Below are positions 1 through 9,940 of a stretch of DNA of 64,000 nt, piece after piece. The translations under genes and the position numbers were made by a program. Source of the DNA: Acinetobacter portensis (GTDB taxonomy: Bacteria; Pseudomonadota; Gammaproteobacteria; Pseudomonadales; Moraxellaceae); the NCBI RefSeq assembly GCF_023158935.1, contig NZ_CP096120.1:1922001-1986000 (forward strand). Direction: 5' to 3'. Every line of letters begins with the position of its first letter. Position 1 is the stretch's first letter. The notes beneath the pieces were generated by a model that had not been told where the DNA came from, did not search any database, and saw nothing but the letters and a program-made list of their open reading frames with translations.

Positions 1-119
1 TCTCTATTGCAGGAACATATTGTGTTGCAGACGACATTCCACAACATGTGCTAAAAAAAGCAGTTCATATATATTTAAATGATAATCAAGAGCTCGTATT
101 TGACGCCTTGCAATTTTAA
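1..119 (+). CDS. minC: Septum site-determining protein MinC, C-terminal end (5' partial)
   Basis: The first bases read in frame from position 3 to a TAA at 117-119 and encode about 38 residues containing [13 protein letters not shown] and ending DALQF. This resembles the end of the MinC C-terminal beta-helix domain, which binds MinD and blocks FtsZ assembly away from mid-cell. The following genes are minD and minE in the usual minCDE order, 67 bases downstream. The rest of the gene lies before the window. The assignment rests on both the short match and the gene order. Confidence 0.85.
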   Translation, partial: SIAGTYCVADDIPQHVLKKAVHIYLNDNQELVFDALQF

Positions 120-186
120 TGTATAAATAAACACCAAAAAGCCCCAAACAATAGGGGAATTTGAAACCATTACAGGAGTGGATTCG

Positions 187-999
187 GTGGCGAAAATTGT
201 TGTCGTAACATCAGGCAAAGGTGGCGTAGGTAAAACTACAACTAGCGCATCATTTGCAACAGGCTTAGCTCAACGTGGCCACAAAACAGTTGTTATCGAT
301 TTTGACGTAGGTTTACGTAACCTAGATTTAATTATGGGGTGTGAACGTCGTGTAGTTTACGATTTCGTAAACGTATTAAATAACGAAGCTCGCCTACAAC
401 AAGCGCTTATTAAAGATAAAGACCTCGAGAATCTATTTATTTTACCCGCGTCACAAACACGTGATAAAGATGCCTTAACAGATGAAGGCGTTGCACGTGT
501 AATGGATGAACTTTCACAAGAATTTGACTACATTATTTGTGATTCACCGGCAGGTATTGAACGTGGTGCAATCTTAGCGATGTATCATGCAGATGAAGCA
601 ATTATTGTAACGAATCCAGAAATTTCGTCTGTTCGCGACTCAGATCGTATTATTGGTATGCTTGATAGCAAAACCAAGAAAGTAGAACAAAACGAAGGGC
701 GTATTCGTAAACATTTATGTATTACACGTTTCAATCCTGAACGTGCAGACAAGCAAGAAATGTTAACAATTGACGATATCTCTAAAGATATTTTACGTAT
801 TCCAACACTTGGTGTAATTCCTGAGTGTAAAAGTGTCTTACAAGCATCTAACGAAGGTAAGCCTGTAATCTTATTTACAGAAGATGCTGCTGGGCAAGCT
901 TACGATGATTTAGTTGCACGCTTCCTTGGTGAAGATCGCCCTTACCGTCACATTACGGTTAAGCCTAAAGGTTGGTTAGCACGTTTATTTGGAGCATAA
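187..999 (+). CDS. minD: Septum site-determining protein MinD (ATPase)
   Basis: A 270-residue membrane-bound ATPase that recruits MinC and, with MinE, oscillates between poles to place the division septum. The deviant Walker A motif KGGVGKT is at residues 11-17 with the signature lysine K11, and the C-terminus (KGWLARLFGA) is the amphipathic membrane-targeting helix. The GTG at 187 is chosen over the in-frame GTG at 178: AGGAG at 173-177 gives a 9-base spacing to 187 but directly abuts 178, and 270 aa is the E. coli length. It is followed one base later by minE. Confidence 0.95.
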   Translation: MAKIVVVTSGKGGVGKTTTSASFATGLAQRGHKTVVIDFDVGLRNLDLIMGCERRVVYDFVNVLNNEARLQQALIKDKDLENLFILPASQTRDKDALTDEGVARVMDELSQEFDYIICDSPAGIERGAILAMYHADEAIIVTNPEISSVRDSDRIIGMLDSKTKKVEQNEGRIRKHLCITRFNPERADKQEMLTIDDISKDILRIPTLGVIPECKSVLQASNEGKPVILFTEDAAGQAYDDLVARFLGEDRPYRHITVKPKGWLARLFGA

Positions 1000-1000
1000 G

Positions 1001-1273
1001 ATGGCTGGATTCTGGAGTAAGTTATTTAGTAGCGAAGAAAAACCATCTAGCGCTCAATTGGCGAAAGATCGTTTAAAAGTTATCGTTGCATCTGAACAAG
1101 GTCTTGGAAAACGTTTAAGCCAAGACAAAATTGATCAAATGAAAAAAGAAATCATGCAAGTGGTTAACCGCTATGTACGTGGTGTAGATGAACAACACAT
1201 TCAAATGTCTGTGCGTTCTGAAGCAAATATTGAAATGCTTGAAATGAATATCAATTTACCTGAAGAGCGTTAA
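1001..1273 (+). CDS. minE: Cell division topological specificity factor MinE
   Basis: A 90-residue protein that stimulates the MinD ATPase and drives Min oscillation. The N-terminal AGFWSKLF stretch is the membrane-targeting segment, followed by the MinD-contacting helix around residues 17-31 and the C-terminal topological specificity domain. The ATG at 1001 starts one base after the minD stop and is preceded by GGAG at 991-994. An upstream in-frame extension overlapping minD is rejected because family members begin MAxFWxxLF. It is the last gene of the minCDE operon. Confidence 0.95.
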   Translation: MAGFWSKLFSSEEKPSSAQLAKDRLKVIVASEQGLGKRLSQDKIDQMKKEIMQVVNRYVRGVDEQHIQMSVRSEANIEMLEMNINLPEER

Positions 1274-1306
1274 TTTTATTTTTGATTAGTCAAGCAAATT
1301 GAATCA

Positions 1307-1372
1307 GGGCAAAATATGAGATAGTTCAGGAAATAATAAATTCCACTATCGGAAAATATTTTGCCCTTTTTT
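1307..1372 (+). terminator. Terminator after minCDE
   Basis: GGGCAAAATAT and ATATTTTGCCC are perfect 11-base arms followed by a T run. The loop holds a second, nested complementary pair (GATAGT / ACTATC), so this is an unusually long two-tier hairpin for an intrinsic terminator. Confidence 0.8.
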
Positions 1373-1401
1373 ATTGTTTAAAAGATTTCAAGGAGCTAGT
1401 A

Positions 1402-1689
1402 ATGGCATTGTCTCAACCAGCAACGTTTAATGAAGAATGGTCAGATGAGCGTGTATTTGCCTATTTAACTCAGCTTCCTCCTGAAGGTGTAAATGCTGAT
1501 TTTCACGTGTTATATCATGCATTCAAGCATATGCGTCCATTTGACTACACTCGCCTATTAACTCAATTTGTTGCAGATGGTCGTGACGTAAATGCTACGA
1601 ATCCTGAAGGCCAGCGTATTCATGACATTATTGCTGAATACCCTCGCCAAAGTGCAGAATTCTTAGAAGTTTTGGCAAAATTTGCTTAA
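1402..1689 (+). CDS. PA4642-like conserved hypothetical protein
   Basis: A 95-residue soluble, mostly helical protein with no signal peptide or membrane segment. It resembles the small PA4642-like family of gammaproteobacteria, whose function I do not know; characteristic parts are an N-terminal EEWSDERVFAYL helix and a central FVADGRDVNATNPEG turn, vaguely like an ankyrin-type repeat. AAGGAG lies 7 bases before the ATG. It stands alone between the min terminator and its own terminator, so it is probably a single-gene transcript. The family label is from memory. Confidence 0.6.
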   Translation: MALSQPATFNEEWSDERVFAYLTQLPPEGVNADFHVLYHAFKHMRPFDYTRLLTQFVADGRDVNATNPEGQRIHDIIAEYPRQSAEFLEVLAKFA

Positions 1690-1701
1690 AGACTTTTAAA
1701 T

Positions 1702-1730
1702 AAAAAAGACCGCTAATTGCGGTCTTTTTT
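1702..1730 (+). terminator. Intrinsic terminator
   Basis: AAAAAAGACCGC-taat-GCGGTCTTTTTT: a GC-rich stem with a T run, just after the PA4642-like gene. It may also serve the converging LysE gene. Confidence 0.85.
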
Positions 1731-1754
1731 ATTTAACATTTAAAAACTTAAAAT

Positions 1755-2378
1755 TTATTTAGTAAAAATTAGATAGCCACCAAATAGACTAAATAATCCA
1801 CCAACTAAACCGTCAATCCATCTTGTCGATTTTTGATATGCATTTTTAAAGCTTGGTAATGAGAAAACAAATACCACGAACATGAACCAAACAAAACTTT
1901 CTAACGTCACAATAGCCAATAATAAAGTATGTGATTCATTCAACACAGGATTTGCTAAGAACATTGAAAATACACTACCAAAATAAATCACAGCTTTCGG
2001 ATTTGCTAAATTAGTAAATAAGCCTTGCAAGAAAAATCTCAAATTACTCTGCGGCAACTCAATTTCTTTTAATGGTGACGCTTCATCTTTCTTAGAAAAT
2101 GCAGATTTGAGTAATTGATAGCCTAACCAGCATAAATAAAGTCCACCCAATACCAATAAAACTTTATGTAACCAAACAAACTTTTCAAGAATATAGTTAA
2201 GCCCCAACAAAGCAAATAGTGCCCATAAGAAAATGGCACATGTAATACCTAACACGACAAAAATAGCCTGCTTACGTGAACGACTCACAGCTGTTTGAGA
2301 GACAATAAAAAAATCTGGACCAGGACTAACCAAAGCACATAAATGAATAAAAAATAACGTCAATAAAGCCCACAACAT
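1755..2378 (-). CDS. LysE/RhtB-family amino acid exporter
   Basis: A 207-residue integral membrane protein of the LysE/RhtB superfamily, which exports amino acids and homoserine lactone-type compounds by proton antiport. The family motif SPGPDF is at residues 18-23, right after the first membrane segment; about six hydrophobic segments follow, with a charged cytoplasmic loop (KKDEASPLKEIE) near residue 100. Length is typical. It runs in the same direction as ftsK but is separated from it by a terminator, so it is probably transcribed separately. The substrate cannot be told from sequence. Confidence 0.85.
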   Translation of the reverse strand: MLWALLTLFFIHLCALVSPGPDFFIVSQTAVSRSRKQAIFVVLGITCAIFLWALFALLGLNYILEKFVWLHKVLLVLGGLYLCWLGYQLLKSAFSKKDEASPLKEIELPQSNLRFFLQGLFTNLANPKAVIYFGSVFSMFLANPVLNESHTLLLAIVTLESFVWFMFVVFVFSLPSFKNAYQKSTRWIDGLVGGLFSLFGGYLIFTK

Positions 2379-2394
2379 TTTATATACTCACAAT

Positions 2395-2426
2395 AAAAAA
2401 GCAGTTTGGATGAACAAACTGCTTTT
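2395..2426 (-). terminator. Intrinsic terminator of ftsK
   Basis: AAGCAGTTTG/CAAACTGCTT stem with a T run on the minus strand, between the ftsK stop and the LysE start. Confidence 0.8.
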
Positions 2427-2472
2427 CGTTTATATTAAATTCAAAATTAAACGATTCAACTCAATAATAAAA

Positions 2473-5400
2473 TTAGACCAAAATATCTCGCTTACCATTT
2501 GGCCCCATTGCACTCACAATACCACTTTCTTCCATTTGATCGATGATACGTGCAGCACGGTTATAACCAAGGCTAAATTTACGCTGTAACGACGATGTAG
2601 ATGCTTTACGGGTTTCTAGTACAAATGAAACACATTGATCATATAAAGCATCTCGGTCTGAACCGCCTTCTCCATCTTCAAAACCACGCGATGTTGGTTC
2701 CTCATCATAAGGTGTCAAAATCTCATCAATATAGTTTGGATCGCCACGCTCACGCCATGCATCACAAATACGGTTGACTTCATCATCTGAAATAAATGCA
2801 CCATGTACACGCTCAGGTTCAATTTTACCTGGCCCAAGGAACAACATATCACCATGACCAAGTAAGTCTTCTGCGCCACCACCATCTAAAATAGTACGTG
2901 AATCGAGCTTACTGTTTACACGCAATGCCGCACGTGTTGGAATATTGGCTTTAATTAGACCTGTAACAACATCAACAGTTGGACGCTGTGTCGCAAGTAA
3001 TAAATGAATACCCGCAGCACGAGATTTTTGCGCCAAACGTGTAATCATTTCTTCTGCTTTCTTACCCACTTGCATGATCATGTCTGCAAATTCATCAGCA
3101 ACAATTACAATTAAAGGCATTGGCTCTAATCGTGGTGCGCGATTTATTGTTGCAGTGTCATCTGGCTTCCACGTTGGATCAAGTAAATCTTCACCATTGG
3201 CAATGGCATCTTCAATTTTACTGTTAAAATCACTTAACTTACGTACTTTCATTAATGACATGAGCTTATAACGTCGCTCCATCTCATTTACACACCAATT
3301 CAATGCATTAACTGCATCTTTCATATCAGTTACAACAGGCGTTAACAAATGTGGAATATCATTGTAGTTCGCAAGTTCGAGCTGTTTAGGGTCGATCATA
3401 ATTAAACGCAATTGTTCAGGCGTATATTTGAGTAACATCGACAATAACATTGCATTTACAGCAACTGACTTACCCGAACCTGTCGTACCTGCAACCAACA
3501 TATGTGGTGCTTTCGCTAAATCTGCTAATACTGGATTACCCGAAATATCTTTACCCATTGCCATACTCAGCAATGCATTTGGATCTCTATAAGCAGGTGT
3601 TTCAAGCAATTCAATTAAACGCACCATTTCACGTGTGCTATTTGGTACCTCAATACCAATATACGGCTTGCCCGGAATAACTTCGACAACACGTACCGAA
3701 GCCATAGACATAGAACGTGCTAAATCTCGTGAAATATTCGTGACTTTAGATGCTTTCACGCCAGGTGCTAAATCTAGTTCAAAACGAGTAACTACTGGCC
3801 CTGGTTGAGCCTCTATCACTTTTGCTTTAACGTTAAATTCTTGAAGTTTAATTTCAAGTAATTCAGATAAACGCGCCAATTGCTCCGCAGTAAAGTTCAC
3901 CTTTTTATTCGGATCAACTTTATCTAAAATTTCTAAGCCCGGAAGTGTTGGTAAATCACGACGTTTTGCTGCCACTTGCATTGCACGTGACATTGGTCGA
4001 CCAAATGAATCTGTTAAAGGTGCATCTAAATCGAAGTCATCTTCTTTAAGTTCAGCCTCTTCAACAGCTACCCCACCTGTCGTACCCTGCCAAGCTTCAC
4101 GGAATGCATCTTTATTAGTGCTAATTAACTCTTTTTCATCTTCAGATACCAGCGGTGCTGTTTGCTGTAAATCTGTCTGAATTTGAGCTTTTACAAATGG
4201 GCTAGATTGCGCATAACTACTTGTTGTCGTTGTAGATTGTACCGTCGGCTGAACTTCTTTTGTTTCGTCTAACAAGAAATCATCTAAACTATCAAAATCA
4301 TCAAGTGCAATATGTGTAGTTGCTGCTGTAGAAACCACATTTGAAGCTGTTTGAGTCGCTAAAGATGCAACTGATGCTACAGGAGAACTTACATTTTCCT
4401 GAACAATAAAATCTGTACGATTGTCTACATATTTATCTGAATTATTATCTGCATGGCTATCCGCATGATTAAATGGCGTATGAACGTCTGTTGCAGTTTT
4501 AGCACTTGGAACAGCTGCTAATAACTCATCAAAAATTTCATCATCATCCCAATTAATATTTTGCATATTCGATGTAGATTGATACGCATCACCAGGTGTT
4601 GCTTGATGTGCTTGTGTTTCATAGCCTTGACGAATATCTTGCGATGCTTTTAACAGCTCATTAATATCATTTTTATGCTTTTGTTCTGAGTCATCATGAA
4701 TCGCACGCCAAACTTCACCAGTTTCAACAACTTTAGGACTTTCTTGTTCTTGCTGATGAGCTTTTTCAAGTTCTCGTTCGAGTTCTAATTCGTCGTCTTT
4801 ATCAAATTGAGAAGCATATTTTTGATTTTGTTGTTGTTCAAATCGAGATTGATCTTCTCGTTCTTCACGGTCAACCATATCTTCAAATAAGCGATTTGCA
4901 GCGGCATCATTCATTACGGTAGATGCAACAGCAATTGGAGCTACAGCAACATCTTCTTGAATTGGCGTTGGTGATGGAACTATATTTTGATTTTTTTCTT
5001 CATTTACTTGAATCGGTTTATGGCTGAAATTGGTTTCAGCTTCAGGTGCATTTCTATAGAACAAATCTTGCATATAAGCAGGAATTGCTTTTATTGTGCT
5101 CCATGTTTTATTCCATTTAACGCCAAATGCAAGTGTAAATAAAACAACCCAAAACACTATTAAAAACAAACTCGCACCATAAATGGTTAAAAGCGAAGAA
5201 AGGCTTTGACCTAATTCATAACCAATAATACCGCCAGATGCATTTTCAAGCGTATCTGCGGGTACATTCCAGAATAAGTACAAAATACTTGATGTCGATA
5301 AAATAATAAAAAATTGTGCAGCATAACGAAATGGCTTATTTAAAAAGCTTCGTGGCCACCACAATTGAATTGCCTCAATAAAAAAGTACAAAGGCACCAA

Positions 5401-5619
5401 TAAACTTGCCCAGCCTAAAAAGCCGAACAACAAATCTGCAAGCCAAGCCCCAACCACACCACTTGCATTCGAAACGGTTTGCGTGTCGCTAGAAACATGC
5501 ATCCAACCCGGATCAAACGGTGTATAAGTTACTGTTGCAAGGAACAGATAAATCCCAAATGAGATTAAAAATAATGTGATTATAAAGCGTTGTGCATATG
5601 CACTCGACACCGCTGTCAT
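2473..5619 (-). CDS. ftsK: DNA translocase FtsK
   Basis: A 1048-residue division protein that anchors at the septum and pumps DNA toward dif for XerCD recombination during chromosome segregation. The N-terminal ~170 residues hold about four membrane segments. A low-complexity acidic, Q/T/S-rich linker spans roughly 200-590. The motor domain contains Walker A (GTTGSGKS) near residue 709 and Walker B (VIVADEFADM) near 840. The last ~60 residues form the winged-helix gamma domain that reads KOPS sequences. It is divergent from trxB and ends in its own terminator. Length is within the family range, with the linker accounting for most variation. Confidence 0.95.
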   Translation of the reverse strand: MTAVSSAYAQRFIITLFLISFGIYLFLATVTYTPFDPGWMHVSSDTQTVSNASGVVGAWLADLLFGFLGWASLLVPLYFFIEAIQLWWPRSFLNKPFRYAAQFFIILSTSSILYLFWNVPADTLENASGGIIGYELGQSLSSLLTIYGASLFLIVFWVVLFTLAFGVKWNKTWSTIKAIPAYMQDLFYRNAPEAETNFSHKPIQVNEEKNQNIVPSPTPIQEDVAVAPIAVASTVMNDAAANRLFEDMVDREEREDQSRFEQQQNQKYASQFDKDDELELERELEKAHQQEQESPKVVETGEVWRAIHDDSEQKHKNDINELLKASQDIRQGYETQAHQATPGDAYQSTSNMQNINWDDDEIFDELLAAVPSAKTATDVHTPFNHADSHADNNSDKYVDNRTDFIVQENVSSPVASVASLATQTASNVVSTAATTHIALDDFDSLDDFLLDETKEVQPTVQSTTTTSSYAQSSPFVKAQIQTDLQQTAPLVSEDEKELISTNKDAFREAWQGTTGGVAVEEAELKEDDFDLDAPLTDSFGRPMSRAMQVAAKRRDLPTLPGLEILDKVDPNKKVNFTAEQLARLSELLEIKLQEFNVKAKVIEAQPGPVVTRFELDLAPGVKASKVTNISRDLARSMSMASVRVVEVIPGKPYIGIEVPNSTREMVRLIELLETPAYRDPNALLSMAMGKDISGNPVLADLAKAPHMLVAGTTGSGKSVAVNAMLLSMLLKYTPEQLRLIMIDPKQLELANYNDIPHLLTPVVTDMKDAVNALNWCVNEMERRYKLMSLMKVRKLSDFNSKIEDAIANGEDLLDPTWKPDDTATINRAPRLEPMPLIVIVADEFADMIMQVGKKAEEMITRLAQKSRAAGIHLLLATQRPTVDVVTGLIKANIPTRAALRVNSKLDSRTILDGGGAEDLLGHGDMLFLGPGKIEPERVHGAFISDDEVNRICDAWRERGDPNYIDEILTPYDEEPTSRGFEDGEGGSDRDALYDQCVSFVLETRKASTSSLQRKFSLGYNRAARIIDQMEESGIVSAMGPNGKRDILV

Positions 5620-5810
5620 AGACTATCCTGTAACCAATTATTCATCGTATTTTTTTTCGCAGACCCAATTCAGATCTACAGATAATTAACTTTATATTAT
5701 GCACCTGTTCATAAAAAAAAGATGCAAGATAATGTGAGTATGTGTTTAAGATGATTCTATATAGTTCAAATCGATTTATATGATCAATAATATCGACTTT
5801 AATCTCACAC

Positions 5811-5836
5811 AACTGTTATACAGTTTCACGTATAAT
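5811..5836 (+). promoter_or_regulatory. Palindrome overlapping the candidate trxB promoter
   Basis: AACTGT-TAT-ACAGTT is a perfect 15-base palindrome at 5811-5825, ending six bases before a consensus TATAAT at 5831-5836. It would lie over the spacer/-35 side of the trxB promoter, where a repressor or activator dimer could bind. No matching regulator is recognised; the spacing does not fit a LexA box. Confidence 0.45.
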
Positions 5837-5855
5837 TTCACAAATTTCTAAATAA

Positions 5856-6824
<969 letters not shown>

Positions 6825-6842
6825 TCAATTAATTCAGAAATT

Positions 6843-6866
6843 TAACCACCTTAGGGTGGTTTTATT
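6843..6866 (+). terminator. Intrinsic terminator of trxB
   Basis: AACCACC-ttag-GGTGGTT stem followed by a T-rich run, 19 bases after the trxB stop. Confidence 0.8.
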
Positions 6867-6919
6867 TTATTCAAAATTCCACTATAACTCTTAAAATAAA
6901 ATAGTATAAGAGAAATATA

Positions 6920-7596
6920 ATGGCAAAAAATTGGACAAACGGATATTAAACAAAAGTAAATTACACATATGGTTATTACAAAGAGTTAAGCTCAAACTAT
7001 CAAATTTTTTGTTTACTACTTAGTGGTATAGACACGCAAGATAACACTCAAGAGTAAAATCACTGTGAATTAGGTTTTGGGCAAGGTGTAAGTTTAAATG
7101 TACATACTGCATCAAATTTAGGGACCTTTTACGGTACAGACTTTAATCCTGCACATGCAGCACATGCCAATATTCTTGCTGAAAAAGCAAAAACAAATCA
7201 TTATTTTTATGATGCTAGTTTTTTAGTTACAATTGCTTAACTGGCTGGGCTGCAAATATGCCTATTCGTGAACTATTCCATAGCCATTTTAAATTTAATA
7301 GTAAAAGTCATAATCCAGTTCAAAAAGTTAAAGACTCATTAGATTTTAGCGAAGCATTACTTCTTCAAGAGCCAACATTCGCAACTAGAAATCCAAATGC
7401 ATTACAAAAAGTTCAAGAACTAAAAAAACAGAATCCAAATTATTTAATTCACGAATATTTAAACCAAGATTGGCAGTGTTTTTCTTTTCAGCAAGTCATT
7501 AAAACTTTAGAAGATATTAAATTATCCTATGCAAGTCCTAGCGACCTGAATGTGCATTTAGACAATATTAATTTTGTGAACAACATCAAAATTTTA
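6920..7596 (+). pseudogene. Decayed class I methyltransferase gene, 5' part (disrupted by composite transposon)
   Basis: From the ATG at 6920 one frame reads MAKNWTNGY, then a stop, continues through a SAM-binding motif I (CELGFGQG, then GTDFNPAHA), and contains two more stops. The match then shifts frame to 7258-7596, which encodes the start of a methyltransferase regulatory domain (EPTFATRNPNAL, NPNYLIHEY). The 3' part resumes at 25647 after the transposon. The stops and frame change lie outside the transposon, so the gene was probably already inactive. When intact it would be a class I SAM-dependent methyltransferase with a C-terminal regulatory domain; its substrate is unknown. Confidence 0.75.
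7588..7596. repeat. Target site duplication, left copy (AAAATTTTA)
   Basis: Nine bases directly before the left ISAba1 end, repeated exactly at 25638-25646 after the right ISAba1. Nine bases is the known ISAba1 duplication length, and the copies flank the whole 18-kb island rather than one IS. Confidence 0.95.
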
Positions 7597-7614
7597 CTCT
7601 GTACACGACAAATT

Positions 7615-8705
7615 TCACAGAACCCTTATCCTATCAGGATTCTGCTTTCTTAAAATTGCCAAAATTTCCTTAAACTCTTCTTTTTTCCCAAAACCAATTA
7701 AACGCTGAATCGCCATTTGAACATAGTCTAAACCATAGCGAAATAAACTCATTGAGAGTCGTCCATGCTTCTTTATTTTTATCGCTTTTTTTTGATTATG
7801 TTGCCATTCACCCGTTAAGTAACACCAACAGAAGCTTATAGCTAACACCGCAATCAATTTTTTCACTCGTCTAGGGTCTGTCAAGCGCGTATTTTCAAGA
7901 TTAAACCCGCGTCCTTTGAGACAACTGAATAAGGTTTCAATTTCCCAGCGTAATGCATAATCCTGAATAGCATTGGCATTAAACTGAGGAGAAACGACGA
8001 GTAAAAGCTCTCCATTTTCTAACTGTAGTGCACTTATATATAGTTTCACCCGACCAACCAAAATCCGTCGTTTACGACATTCAATTTGACCAACTTTAAG
8101 ATGGCGAAATAAATCACTAATTTTATGATTCTTTCCTAAATGATTGGTGACAATGAAGTTTTTTTAACACGAATGCAGAAGTTGATGTCTTGTTCAATTA
8201 ACCATGTAAACCACTGCTCACCGATAAACTCTCTGTCTGCGAACACATTCACAATACGGTCTTTACCAAAAATGGCTATAAAGCGTTGAATCAAAGCAAT
8301 ACGCTCTTTCGTATCTGAATTTCCACGTTTATTAAGCAATGTCCAAAGGATAGGTATCGCTATTCCACGATAAACGATTGCGAGCATCAGGATATTAATA
8401 TTTCGTTTTCCCCATTTCCAATTGGTTCTATCTAAAGTCAGTTGCACTTGGTCGAATGAAAACATATTGAAAATCAACTGAGAAATTTGACGATAATCAA
8501 AATACTGACCTGCAAAGAAGCGCTGCATACGTCGATAAAATGATTGTGGTAAACACTTGATGGGCAAGGCTTTAGATGCAGAAGAAAGATTACATGTTTG
8601 CTTTAAAATAATCACAAGCATGATGAGCGCAAAGCACTTTAAATGTGACTTGTTCCATTTTAGAGATTTGTTTAAGATAAGATATAACTCATTGAGATGT
8701 GTCAT
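7615..8705 (-). CDS. ISAba1 transposase (two frames, programmed frameshift)
   Basis: IS4-family DDE transposase split into an upstream frame (189 aa, 8136-8705) and a downstream frame whose first ATG gives 148 aa (7615-8061). An A7 run on the coding strand (8159-8165) lies just before the first frame ends at SPII; a -1 slip there joins it to NFIVTNH, giving the full-length protein as known for ISAba1. The second frame carries the YALRWEIETLFSCLK region containing the catalytic glutamate. The coding sequence appears intact, so the element is probably active. Confidence 0.9.
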
Positions 8706-8716
8706 AGTATTCGTCG

Positions 8717-8744
8717 TTAGAAAACAATTATTGTGACATTATTT
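8717..8744 (+). promoter_or_regulatory. ISAba1 outward promoter driving sul2
   Basis: TTAGAA at 8717-8722 and TTATTT at 8739-8744, separated by 16 bases, match the outward-reading promoter described for ISAba1. Transcription would start near 8751 and enter sul2 at 8795. Confidence 0.85.
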
Positions 8745-8794
8745 CAATGAGTTATCTATTTTTGTCGTGTACAGAGATTATTATAGAAGCCCCC

Positions 8795-9610
8795 ATGAAT
8801 AAATCGCTCATCATTTTCGGCATCGTCAACATAACCTCGGACAGTTTCTCCGATGGAGGCCGGTATCTGGCGCCAGACGCAGCCATTGCGCAGGCGCGTA
8901 AGCTGATGGCCGAGGGGGCAGATGTGATCGACCTCGGTCCGGCATCCAGCAATCCCGACGCCGCGCCTGTTTCGTCCGACACAGAAATCGCGCGTATCGC
9001 GCCGGTGCTGGACGCGCTCAAGGCAGATGGCATTCCCGTCTCGCTCGACAGTTATCAACCCGCGACGCAAGCCTATGCCTTGTCGCGTGGTGTGGCCTAT
9101 CTCAATGATATTCGCGGTTTTCCAGACGCTGCGTTCTATCCGCAATTGGCGAAATCATCTGCCAAACTCGTCGTTATGCATTCGGTGCAAGACGGGCAGG
9201 CAGATCGGCGCGAGGCACCCGCTGGCGACATCATGGATCACATTGCGGCGTTCTTTGACGCGCGCATCGCGGCGCTGACGGGTGCCGGTATCAAACGCAA
9301 CCGCCTTGTCCTTGATCCCGGCATGGGGTTTTTTCTGGGGGCTGCTCCCGAAACCTCGCTCTCGGTGCTGGCGCGGTTCGATGAATTGCGGCTGCGCTTC
9401 GATTTGCCGGTGCTTCTGTCTGTTTCGCGCAAATCCTTTCTGCGCGCGCTCACAGGCCGTGGTCCGGGGGATGTCGGGGCCGCGACACTCGCTGCAGAGC
9501 TTGCCGCCGCCGCAGGTGGAGCTGACTTCATCCGCACACACGAGCCGCGCCCCTTGCGCGACGGGCTGGCGGTATTGGCGGCGCTGAAAGAAACCGCAAG
9601 AATTCGTTAA
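8795..9610 (+). CDS. sul2: Sulfonamide-resistant dihydropteroate synthase Sul2
   Basis: A 271-residue dihydropteroate synthase that condenses pterin pyrophosphate with p-aminobenzoate in folate synthesis while discriminating against sulfonamides. It begins MNKSLIIFGIVNITSDSFSDG and is complete and of normal length. The pterin site (DPGMGFF) and the late SVSRKSF motif are present. The reading frame is open back to an ATG at 8747 inside ISAba1, but that ATG lies before the expected transcription start, so 8795 is used. The gene is GC-rich compared with the chromosome. It is followed by a glmM remnant and ISCR2, the common sul2-glmM'-ISCR2 arrangement. Confidence 0.97.
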   Translation: MNKSLIIFGIVNITSDSFSDGGRYLAPDAAIAQARKLMAEGADVIDLGPASSNPDAAPVSSDTEIARIAPVLDALKADGIPVSLDSYQPATQAYALSRGVAYLNDIRGFPDAAFYPQLAKSSAKLVVMHSVQDGQADRREAPAGDIMDHIAAFFDARIAALTGAGIKRNRLVLDPGMGFFLGAAPETSLSVLARFDELRLRFDLPVLLSVSRKSFLRALTGRGPGDVGAATLAAELAAAAGGADFIRTHEPRPLRDGLAVLAALKETARIR

Positions 9611-9696
9611 CTGCACATTCGGGATATTTCTCTATATTCGCGGTTCAGCAGGCATGTCCCCTTTGAGGGCGACCCGACGACAGGATAATCGACCTT

Positions 9697-9938
9697 ATGG
9701 TGCGCAAATATTTCGGCACAGACGGTATTCGTGGCAAAGCCAACGAAGGCGCGATGACGGCGGAAACCGCCTTGCGCGTCGGCATGGCGGCTGGCCGTGT
9801 CTTTCGTCGCGGTGACCACCGCCATCGTGTCGTGATCGGCAAGGATACGCGCCTGTCGGGCTATATGCTTGAACCCGCGCTCACAGCCGGTTTCACCTCG
9901 ATGGGCATGGACGTATTCCTTTTTGGCCCGCTGCCGAC
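9697..9938 (+). pseudogene. glmM: Phosphoglucosamine mutase fragment (glmM', truncated by ISCR2)
   Basis: About 80 N-terminal residues starting [19 protein letters not shown] match GlmM, which converts glucosamine-6-phosphate to the 1-phosphate for cell wall synthesis. The frame is cut after VFLFGPLP by the ISCR2 end, far short of the ~445-residue enzyme, and lacks the phosphoserine catalytic motif. It is co-linear with sul2, reflecting the folP-glmM order of the chromosome from which sul2 was captured. No function is expected. Confidence 0.9.
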
Positions 9939-9940
9939 AA

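Larger units (their letters stand above)
7597..8776 (-). mobile_element. ISAba1, left copy
   Basis: A complete IS4-family element of 1180 bp. Its ends begin CTCTGTACACGAC and finish GTCGTGTACAGAG. The transposase lies on the minus strand, so the outward-promoter end faces right, toward sul2. It appears to be the same sequence as the right copy in opposite orientation. The right end abuts sequence 18 bases before the sul2 start codon. Confidence 0.95.

Noticed and set aside
5811..5825. Trx promoter palindrome as a LexA/SOS box
   Set aside because: CTG and CAG half-sites are five bases apart, not ten, and Acinetobacter lacks a classic LexA regulon.
8747..8794. In-frame ATG inside ISAba1 giving Sul2 a 16-residue N-terminal extension, and the matching 20-residue extension of StrA from 24487
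   Set aside because: The outward promoter -10 is at 8739-8744, so transcripts start near 8751, after this ATG; the same geometry holds for strA. The extensions cannot be translated from the main transcript.
8752..9616. Several overlapping open frames on both strands of sul2, ISCR2 and the recombinase
   Set aside because: High-GC genes leave long chance frames in other phases; none shows a family signature, and each is fully covered by the recognised gene.
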